Shown here: positions 7,298 through 12,173 of the stretch, in pieces
Numbering within the stretch: the stretch's first letter is position 1
Layout of the letters: every line of letters starts with the position of its first letter
NCBI GenBank assembly: GCA_003551785.1
Contig: PUNP01000704.1
Location: 1 to 12,173 of the forward strand
Direction of reading: 5' to 3'
Source of the DNA: Candidatus Brocadiaceae bacterium
GTDB taxonomy: Bacteria > Planctomycetota > Brocadiia > SM23-32
DNA: 12,173 nt
Notes under the pieces: generated by a model
The model's input: the letters and a program-made list of their open reading frames with translations, nothing else
Database searches by the model: none
Told to the model about the DNA's origin: nothing
Program-made: the position numbers and the translations under genes

Positions 7298-8548
7298 CTA
7301 ATCTTTGGTGTGCAGTCTTTTAATATAAATCCAGAGTATTGCCGTGAAACATAATGCCACTATCAAAACAAAAAGCCAACTGTAGGCATACCCGCCCGTA
7401 ATATCGGAAATCAGTCCATAAACGGGCGGCCCGAGTATAACACCGCTCCGGCTGAATATCAGCGCCATACCGGTAGCCATACCTGCCTTTCCCCGCCCCG
7501 CCGACTCCGTGACTGTTGTAAAAAAGAGCGCCATTGAACCCAAACATATAAAACCGGTGCCTAACGCCATCAGCATCACTAAAGGAAAACCAGCGTCTGT
7601 AAATTGAATAACACAAAAATGGACAATGGCAGCGGCTGCAATAGTGGATACCAGACATTTGAGAGACCGCATCCTGTCACCGTCAAAAATTTTGTCGCTT
7701 ATCAGACCCCAACCGGACATTCCCAAAACTCCCCCCACCTGCAAAGCGGCCAGCCCCATCCCGGATTTCACGGGCGAAAGTTCAAAATCTATCGTCAGAT
7801 ATAACGCATAATGTGCGCCTATACTGCTCATAACCATACCTAGTGAAATACCCGTTATACATACGATGAGGAACGACTTTACTTTCAATAGATCCAGAAC
7901 ATCCTGCTTAAAACTCCCTCCCTGGTTTTCACGAGGGTTTTCATTCTCCGGCATGCCGACTTCACCCCGTGGATAAAAGATAAAGACAAGCACAGTGATA
8001 ATAACCGCGAAAGAGGCTGAGAAAACAATAGCCACCCGCCAACCGGAAACCGTAGCAACTAAAGGCAGCAATACCGCTGCAAGCATACCACCGGTACCAC
8101 CGCCCGAATGAGCTATTCCCATAGAAAAAGCCCGTCTATCCGGTATTGTATGCACTATAATTCCACGGCTAACCGACGGCGTAATGCAGCTGAAGACTAC
8201 ACCACTTATAAAAGCCATAATTAAAATAAAACCGTATGTGGGCATTGCAGCGGTGGCATACATAACGCCCCCAATCCCCCCAATCCCAAATAGTAACCCC
8301 TTGCGGTCTCCGATGTAGTCTATAAACCTTCCGCTGAATACCGCTATAATGGTAGCACTCAAAAAGTAAAAACTCGAATATAAACCAGCTTGTGCGCGGG
8401 TAATTCCAAAATCTTCACTTATAATCGGAAGCAGTGAAAAGACCCCTTGCATGTTAGCACCGATACCGGCATAGACGGCTGCCAGCATAAAGGGTACAAA
8501 ATAGGCATTTTGCTGTTCGTTTTTTTCTTGGATATAATTTTCGGTCAT
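7298..8548 (-). CDS. Major facilitator superfamily transporter
   Basis: A 416-residue polytopic membrane protein with about 12 hydrophobic segments and a central hydrophilic loop (FIFYPRGEVGMPENENPREN) between the two six-helix halves. The MFS motif A is seen between helices 2 and 3 as SGRFIDYIGDRKG, with a related GLISDKIFDGDRMRS at the same place in the second half. Such proteins move small solutes by uniport or proton-coupled transport in the inner membrane; substrate cannot be told. I place the start at MTENYIQEKNEQQ (8548). The frame stays open to 8692, but the extra 48 residues are not MFS-like and the best promoter (-35 at 8687-8692) overlaps that upstream start. No Shine-Dalgarno precedes 8548. 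It converges on the aminomutase cassette and diverges from the acidic-protein/kds genes; no functional link to either is evident. Confidence 0.88.
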   Translation of the reverse strand: MTENYIQEKNEQQNAYFVPFMLAAVYAGIGANMQGVFSLLPIISEDFGITRAQAGLYSSFYFLSATIIAVFSGRFIDYIGDRKGLLFGIGGIGGVMYATAAMPTYGFILIMAFISGVVFSCITPSVSRGIIVHTIPDRRAFSMGIAHSGGGTGGMLAAVLLPLVATVSGWRVAIVFSASFAVIITVLVFIFYPRGEVGMPENENPRENQGGSFKQDVLDLLKVKSFLIVCITGISLGMVMSSIGAHYALYLTIDFELSPVKSGMGLAALQVGGVLGMSGWGLISDKIFDGDRMRSLKCLVSTIAAAAIVHFCVIQFTDAGFPLVMLMALGTGFICLGSMALFFTTVTESAGRGKAGMATGMALIFSRSGVILGPPVYGLISDITGGYAYSWLFVLIVALCFTAILWIYIKRLHTKD

Positions 8549-8663
8549 AGCGTCAATTAAAAGTTGATTTTGTTTTATTTTAAATCCCACCCGTGGTGAT
8601 CGAGTTTGCTGCATCTGTTCGAAAGTAAAAGGTTCACCGAAAATGCCGATGGAATGGAGGCTT

Positions 8664-8692
8664 ATTATGAACTGAATACCAAACAATTGCAA
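8664..8692 (-). promoter_or_regulatory. Sigma70-type promoter for the MFS gene
   Basis: On the minus strand, TTGCAA (8692-8687), a 17-base spacer and CATAAT (8669-8664, five of six consensus bases) stand upstream of the MFS start. Transcription near 8657 would give a leader of about 110 bases to the ATG at 8548 and would exclude the longer reading frame from 8692. Confidence 0.45.
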
Positions 8693-8704
8693 ACCAACAC
8701 AGCA

Positions 8705-8720
8705 TTGAGAGTTCTCTCAA
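8705..8720. promoter_or_regulatory. Perfect 16-bp palindrome, candidate operator
   Basis: TTGAGAG-TT-CTCTCAA is a perfect 7-bp dyad with a 2-base centre. It lies in the divergent region, 12 bases upstream of the predicted MFS -35 box. Size, symmetry and position fit a dimeric regulator's binding site. No regulator gene lies beside it, so the binding protein is unknown. Confidence 0.35.
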
Positions 8721-8773
8721 ATAATTAACAACAGTCCATTAAATATTTCGCGTCCGAAAAAAAACAAATTGAG

Positions 8774-8802
8774 TTGCATTAAGTTGTAATTAATATTAAA
8801 AT
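8774..8802 (+). promoter_or_regulatory. Sigma70-type promoter for the acidic protein/kdsD/kdsC operon
   Basis: TTGCAT (8774-8779), 17 bases, then TAAAAT (8797-8802, five of six) on the plus strand. Transcription would start near 8809, about 110 bases before the ATG at 8919. The leader includes small alternative pairings (GGTT 8823-8826 with AACC 8833-8836, or AACCG 8833-8837 with CGGTT 8845-8849) that exclude each other; I give these little weight. Confidence 0.4.
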
Positions 8803-8918
8803 ATGAGTTAATTTCGGGCATTGGTTGCTTGTAACCGGCCCTTTCGGTTTAAACTACTCATATGAATGCCTGTTTTGCCGCTTTTTTACTCAATCATTCA
8901 ATAATGGAGAAATTAGCC

Positions 8919-9269
8919 ATGAGTGACAGGGGTTATACAATTGGACTTCTCATCGGATGCGTGATATTATTAAGTGCGGGACTCGCTTTTACTCTTTTCG
9001 AGCTTAATGAATACAAGGAAGGCGTACCTGATCCCCTGGGGGATATATCAGTACGCACAACAACCCCCCCGGCCGAGCCTGAACCGCATGAGGAACCGGT
9101 AGTTGAAGATGATGAACTTGAAGAACCGGATGAAGAAATTGAGGAAGATACTCCGGATGATGAAGACGACGACATAGATGAATCGGAAGAAAACGGCGAA
9201 GAGGACACCTTGCCTGACGAGGATGAACGGGATGACAACGATGTCGAAACAGATGATATCCAAGAATAA
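8919..9269 (+). CDS. Small single-pass membrane protein with extremely acidic tail
   Basis: A 116-residue protein I cannot assign to a family. Residues 1-5 are MSDRG, residues about 6-28 form one transmembrane helix (TIGLLIGCVILLSAGLAFTL), and after a short linker (ELNEYKEGVPDPLGD) and a Pro/Thr turn the last 64 residues are about 40 Asp/Glu with almost no basic residues. An earlier in-frame ATG at 8862 exists, but TGGAG (8905-8909) is placed nine bases before the ATG at 8919, which also puts the helix at the N-terminus. The gene sits directly upstream of kdsD, whose start overlaps its end. Position resembles where other bacteria put LPS-export genes near kdsD/kdsC, but it has no LptC-like beta domain. 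The tail could bind divalent cations or a basic partner; this is speculation. Overlap with kdsD and strict frame maintenance argue that it is a real gene. Confidence 0.7.
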   Translation: MSDRGYTIGLLIGCVILLSAGLAFTLFELNEYKEGVPDPLGDISVRTTTPPAEPEPHEEPVVEDDELEEPDEEIEEDTPDDEDDDIDESEENGEEDTLPDEDERDDNDVETDDIQE

Positions 9270-10251
9270 TTTTATCAGTTCGATGAACTCTATAGAATGC
9301 GGGAAAAAAATATTGGAGCTTGAAATAAATGCGCTGAGTGAATTATGGGAGAATCTTGGCACAGATTTCAAGCAAGCCGTGGATGCCATTTTTAATTGCA
9401 GCGGACGCGTCATAGTGACCGGTGTGGGCAAAGCCGGTATAATAGGGCAAAAAATCTCGGCGACCCTCGCTTCCACCGCCACCCCTTCCTATTGGATGCA
9501 TGCTGTAGAAGCCCGACACGGTGACCTCGGGAGAGTACTGCGTGAAGATATCGTCCTGGCGCTCAGTAATAGTGGCGAAACAGAAGTTGTTCAGCTTATT
9601 GCTCCTTTAAAAAAACTCCACACTAAAATCATCTCTATCACCGGCCATGCCGATTCTACTCTTGCTCAATATAGCGACATTGTCCTGAATATCGGCAGAA
9701 TAAGAGAAGCCTGCCCTTTAGGACTCGCCCCCTCCTGCACTACTACCGCTATGCTTGCCCTGGGGGATGCACTGGCGCTGACTATTTTTGAAATGCGGGA
9801 GATGACAAAGGAGGATTACGCATTTTTCCACCCGGGCGGCGATCTGGGCAGAAGACTTATCAAGGTCAAGGAAGTTATGCGTACAGGTAGCATGAACCCT
9901 GTCACAAATCAAAATGCATCGTTGCGAGAAGCGGTAAAGATGATGAGTTCGGACGGCTCACCGGGAGCTCTCAGTTTAATAAATGAAAACGGTAAATTAT
10001 CCGGTTTTTTTACCGACGGCGACCTGCGAAGAATATTTGTCGAATCAATCGACTTAAACGATCTGGGGAATCCCATCGAAAATTATATGACTAAAAATCC
10101 GCTCTCCATATCACAAGACAGTCTCGCCGCCGAGGCTTACCGGATTTTACGAGAAAAACGCATCGATAACCTGCCCGTCATTAATGAGCAAAATGAGCCA
10201 GTCGGTATTTTAGACGTTCAGGACTGGCTGGATGTTGAGAAGGGAGTTTAA
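9253..10251 (+). CDS. kdsD: D-arabinose 5-phosphate isomerase (KdsD/KpsF family)
   Basis: Converts ribulose-5-phosphate to arabinose-5-phosphate, the first committed step to Kdo of the LPS inner core. Domain order SIS-CBS-CBS is complete. SIS features: VTGVGKAGIIGQK (K60), EARHGDLG (H89), LSNSGETE, CPLGLAPSCTTT and FFHPGGDLGRRL (H193). These line up with the catalytic Lys/His positions of E. coli KdsD (K59, H88, H193). CBS repeats lie at about 205-265 and 272-330, with GFFTDGDLRRIF and the closing PVGILDVQDWL. I choose ATG 9253, giving 332 residues against 328 in E. coli and matching the distance to the conserved AGKE-like CGKK segment; ATG 9241 or 9283 are alternatives. It overlaps the acidic gene by 17 bases and ends seven bases before kdsC. 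No strong Shine-Dalgarno is present, so translational coupling is likely. Confidence 0.95.
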   Translation: MISKNNFISSMNSIECGKKILELEINALSELWENLGTDFKQAVDAIFNCSGRVIVTGVGKAGIIGQKISATLASTATPSYWMHAVEARHGDLGRVLREDIVLALSNSGETEVVQLIAPLKKLHTKIISITGHADSTLAQYSDIVLNIGRIREACPLGLAPSCTTTAMLALGDALALTIFEMREMTKEDYAFFHPGGDLGRRLIKVKEVMRTGSMNPVTNQNASLREAVKMMSSDGSPGALSLINENGKLSGFFTDGDLRRIFVESIDLNDLGNPIENYMTKNPLSISQDSLAAEAYRILREKRIDNLPVINEQNEPVGILDVQDWLDVEKGV

Positions 10252-10258
10252 AGCTGCA

Positions 10259-10792
10259 ATGAACATAGAGATAAAGAAAAGAATAGCACAAATAACGATG
10301 TTGGCGATGGATGTTGATGGAGTAATGACAGACGGCCGCACTTTCTGCGACGGAACGGGTAATGAAGGTATGTTTTTCAATGTGCATGACGGCTCGGCAA
10401 TCAAATGGCTCCACCGCGCAGGGTTTCAGACGGCCATTATCAGCGGACGCGATACCGGAGCGCTGCAAAGCCGTGTTGCAACCCTCTCAATCCCTTACGT
10501 ATTCAAAGGAATTAAAGTGAAAATGGAAGCTTACAATGAACTGAAAAAACAGTCGGGGCTGGACGACTGCCGGATAGCTTATGTTGGCGACGATCTGCAC
10601 GACCTTCCAGTGCTGCGAAAGGTCGGACTCGCCTGTTCAGTGAATAATGCGCGCACGGAAGTAAAAAATCAATCCCACATAGTTACCCGAGCCGCTGGTG
10701 GTTACGGAGCTATACGGGAAATTGCTGAAATGCTGCTTAAACAAAAAAATAAATGGGACAAAGTAACCGGTAGATATTTCGTAGATTGGTAA
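10259..10792 (+). CDS. kdsC: 3-deoxy-D-manno-octulosonate 8-phosphate phosphatase (KdsC)
   Basis: A 177-residue HAD phosphatase without a cap domain, which removes phosphate from Kdo-8-phosphate to give Kdo. HAD motif I is MDVDGVMTDG (nucleophile D18, acid/base D20), motif II is IISGRD, the conserved Lys is in FKGIKVK, and motif III is YVGDDLHDLPVL. The C-terminal TRAAGGYGAIREIAE segment is typical of KdsC tetramers. Length is close to the family's 170-190. The start at 10259 gives the family N-terminus; the frame is open to 10232 inside kdsD, but those residues are not KdsC-like. AGGGAG (10241-10246) lies 12 bases upstream, a little far. It is seven bases downstream of kdsD and clearly in one operon with it. 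KdsA and KdsB are not in the window. Confidence 0.95.
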   Translation: MNIEIKKRIAQITMLAMDVDGVMTDGRTFCDGTGNEGMFFNVHDGSAIKWLHRAGFQTAIISGRDTGALQSRVATLSIPYVFKGIKVKMEAYNELKKQSGLDDCRIAYVGDDLHDLPVLRKVGLACSVNNARTEVKNQSHIVTRAAGGYGAIREIAEMLLKQKNKWDKVTGRYFVDW

Positions 10793-10844
10793 ATTGTAGT
10801 TTAAAGTAAGTTTAGTACATTTAATTTATAGGAGTGGAAAAAAG

Positions 10845-11672
10845 ATGTCAAATAACGAACTGAAGTTAGACCTTTCAAGTGAAGTTGTTGTTATTACAGG
10901 CGGTGGCGGTGTTCTTTGCAGTACGATGGCTAAAGCCGTGGCCCGCTGCGGTGCCAAAGTCGCTATCCTTGATATTAACGAATCAGCAGCCGAGAATCTC
11001 TCTAAAGAACTCAGGGATGAAGGATGTAAATCCATCGCCGTAGCGGCAAATGTTCTTGACCGTGAAGATGTCGAGCACGCTGCCGACCTTGTAAAAGAGG
11101 CACTCGGCACCCCTACAGTGCTTATCAACGGTGCAGGCGGCAATAAAGCCGAAGCAACCACGGGACCTGATATGGAATTTTTTGATCTGCCAGCCGATGC
11201 GACAAGATGGGTCTTTGACCTCAACTTCCTCGGCACCTTCCTGCCCTCACAAGTTTTTGGAAAACAGATGGTCGAAGGTGGAAAAGGAAACATCATCAAT
11301 ATTTCGAGTATGAATGCCTATCAGCCGTTAACAAAAATCCCAGCCTATAGCGCCGCCAAAGCTGCCATAAGCAACTTCACCCAATGGCTGGCCGTTCACA
11401 TGAGCCAGAATTATGATAATAAAGTAAGAGTAAATGCTATTGCTCCCGGCTTCTTTCTCACCGAACAGAACCGTTTCCTCCTGACGGATGAAAAAACCGG
11501 TGATCTGACTCCCCGAGGGGCTACAATCATCAATAATACCCCGATGGGAAAATTCGGAGACCCGGAAGATTTAACCGGCACACTCTTATGGCTGCTAAGC
11601 GATTCCGCCTCTTTTGTCCACGGCATTATAGTGCCCGTAGACGGCGGTTTCAGTGCTTTCGGCGGTGTCTGA
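10845..11672 (+). CDS. SDR oxidoreductase, D-mannonate oxidoreductase (fructuronate reductase) type
   Basis: A 275-residue classical short-chain dehydrogenase. Cofactor loop ITGGGGVLCS (17-26), D43 at the end of the second strand (AILDIN), which favours NAD(H), INGAGG (94-99), N127 in DLNFLG, and the catalytic S155, Y168 (AYSAAK) and K172. The C-terminal half, with NAIAPGFFLTEQNRFLLTDE and PVDGGFSAFGGV, is what I know from SDRs annotated as D-mannonate oxidoreductase, which interconvert fructuronate and mannonate in hexuronate catabolism; this substrate assignment is from memory of the family. AGGAG at 10830-10834, ten bases before the ATG, is the best ribosome-binding site in the window. It lies 52 bases after kdsC, far enough for separate transcription; a poor promoter-like pair (TTGTAG 10794, TACATT 10816) is there. 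No other uronate gene is adjacent, so the pathway context is lacking. Confidence 0.85.
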   Translation: MSNNELKLDLSSEVVVITGGGGVLCSTMAKAVARCGAKVAILDINESAAENLSKELRDEGCKSIAVAANVLDREDVEHAADLVKEALGTPTVLINGAGGNKAEATTGPDMEFFDLPADATRWVFDLNFLGTFLPSQVFGKQMVEGGKGNIINISSMNAYQPLTKIPAYSAAKAAISNFTQWLAVHMSQNYDNKVRVNAIAPGFFLTEQNRFLLTDEKTGDLTPRGATIINNTPMGKFGDPEDLTGTLLWLLSDSASFVHGIIVPVDGGFSAFGGV

Positions 11673-11729
11673 TTCATCAGCAAAAAATGCCGTTCACAGT
11701 TTTCAGGGTTGGAAACCCGGGGATGCCGC

Positions 11730-11752
11730 CCCCCGCTTTGTCAAGGCGGGGG
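11730..11752. terminator. GC-rich hairpin downstream of the SDR gene, possible terminator
   Basis: CCCCCGCTTT (11730-11739) pairs with AAGGCGGGGG (11743-11752), with one T-G wobble, around a 3-base loop: 10 base pairs, mostly GC. A smaller hairpin, GGGTT-GGA-AACCC, precedes it at 11706-11718. No T-run follows on the plus strand, so it may be part of the repeat cluster rather than a functional terminator. It is 57 bases after the SDR stop codon. Confidence 0.4.
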
Positions 11753-11758
11753 TAAGTC

Positions 11759-12032
11759 CTAGTGGTTCATGCCACTTGTTTTTGTGGATTCAGCCGGAGC
11801 GCCGGTGGTTCAGATGCAAGTTGCAGTGAGAAGCCAGACCTTATCAGGTCGGCGCCGATCGGCAACGTAGCAGATGATCCACCGCCGCCCGGCCCTGCGG
11901 GAGGCATTCTGACGGGCCATTTCTTCGTTGCGGCTCCGCAGGGACCCTTTGGGGTCGACTTTGTCGCCGCGCCTTGAAATGACCTCATCAGAATGCCTCT
12001 GAACCACAAAAACAAGTGGCATGAACCACTAG
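11759..12032. repeat. MITE-like palindromic element with 29-bp perfect terminal inverted repeats
   Basis: The left arm (11759-11787, starting CTAGTGGTTCATGCCACTTG) is repeated perfectly in reverse complement at the right (12004-12032); allowing one extra A at 11788 the match runs on to 11793 / 11999. A second, inner inverted repeat lies inside: GAGGCATTCTGA (11901-11912) and TCAGAATGCCTC (11988-11999), abutting the outer right arm. More small hairpins fill the middle, such as GACCC-TTTG-GGGTC. The element is 274 bases and encodes no transposase, so if mobile it would need one supplied elsewhere. No clear target-site duplication is visible. Confidence 0.75.
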
Positions 12033-12035
12033 TGG

Positions 12036-12169
12036 CGTGGCCGAAAAGGTGCAACACAAGCTGTATAGTGAGGCAACGGTGGCTGTCATTCGTATAGCAC
12101 GCATCCCTGCGTGCGCTTTGGACAGGCAAGATGCCTGTCATACATTCCGCCTGCACTTTTTCGGCCACG
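12036..12169. repeat. Second palindromic element with 18-bp terminal inverted repeats
   Basis: CGTGGCCGAAAAGGTGCA (12036-12053) recurs in reverse complement at 12152-12169 with one mismatch. Inside are two strong hairpins: GCACGCA-TCCC-TGCGTGC (12098-12115) and GACAGGCA-AGA-TGCCTGTC (12121-12139). The compact, coding-free, multi-hairpin form suggests a dispersed intergenic repeat family. It begins three bases after the previous element ends and may continue past the window edge. Confidence 0.65.
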
Positions 12170-12173
12170 TCCC

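Larger units (their letters stand above)
11673..12173. other. Gene-free, palindrome-rich repeat region (501 bp)
   Basis: After the SDR stop the sequence has no credible gene. It is built from a GC-rich hairpin (11730-11752) and two abutting inverted-repeat elements (11759-12032 and 12036-12169). An open frame on the minus strand (11767-12168) crosses both elements and encodes a string containing TGILPVQSARRDACYT. From memory, strings of this type recur as spurious translations of intergenic repeats in planctomycete- and verrucomicrobia-like genomes. Confidence 0.75.

Noticed and set aside
8549..8692. N-terminal extension of the MFS gene to an ATG at 8692
   Set aside because: The extra residues are not MFS-like, and the best promoter -35 box coincides with that ATG.
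8933..9238. Serine-rich minus-strand frame
   Set aside because: It is the antisense reading of the GAA/GAT-rich codons of the acidic protein; poly-Ser is expected from that.
11767..12168. Minus-strand frame of 133 codons containing TGILPVQSARRDACYT
   Set aside because: It spans both palindromic elements and simply translates the repeats; the composition is erratic and no domain is visible.
11673..12173. CRISPR array or tRNA in the repeat-rich right end
   Set aside because: Repeats are inverted rather than regularly spaced direct repeats, and no cloverleaf with a T-loop could be found.

Overview
The window comes from a Gram-negative bacterium of moderate GC content. It carries two dedicated steps of Kdo (LPS inner core) synthesis (kdsD, kdsC), the MEP-pathway terminal reductase IspH, and a large exported TPR protein. 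Several starts (ispH, the ATP-grasp gene, kamA, the DUF2156 gene, the MFS gene, kdsD) have no convincing Shine-Dalgarno sequence, while two (the small acidic protein and the SDR) do. The right end is full of palindromic intergenic repeats. Together with the IspH fusion these recall environmental, possibly anaerobic lineages such as the PVC group (Planctomycetota/Lentisphaerota-like) or neighbouring phyla. That placement is inference from memory and is weak.

Layout, left to right. (1) 1-1474, minus strand: IspH joined in frame to a UbiA-prenyltransferase-like membrane domain; the gene runs off the left edge. (2) 1475-1627: divergent intergenic region with a good sigma70-type promoter for ispH. 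(3) 1628-3811, plus: a 727-residue exported TPR protein. (4) 3812-4136: non-coding stretch with a consensus-like promoter and a possibly structured leader. (5) 4137-7247, plus: a three-gene cassette of a Ddl-like ATP-grasp ligase, a KamA-type radical SAM/PLP aminomutase and a DUF2156 (GNAT-fold) protein. (6) 7298-8548, minus: an MFS transporter convergent with the cassette. (7) 8549-8861: divergent regulatory region with opposed promoters and a perfect palindrome. (8) 8919-10792, plus: a small membrane-anchored, extremely acidic protein, then kdsD and kdsC, tightly packed. (9) 10845-11672, plus: an SDR of the D-mannonate oxidoreductase type with its own strong ribosome-binding site. (10) 11673-12173: no gene, but a GC-rich hairpin and two back-to-back palindromic repeat elements.

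How the genes work together. KdsD makes arabinose-5-phosphate and KdsC dephosphorylates Kdo-8-phosphate, so the middle-right block is an LPS inner-core operon with an unknown acidic membrane protein at its head. The ATP-grasp/KamA/DUF2156 cassette reads like a small pathway: make a beta-amino acid, activate and ligate it, then acylate or aminoacylate the product. The aminomutase has lost one of the two aspartates that hold the lysine side chain, and the ligase lacks the usual D-Ala recognition signature, so the product is probably neither beta-lysine nor D-Ala-D-Ala. This cassette and the IspH-UbiA fusion are the best candidates for undescribed biology here.
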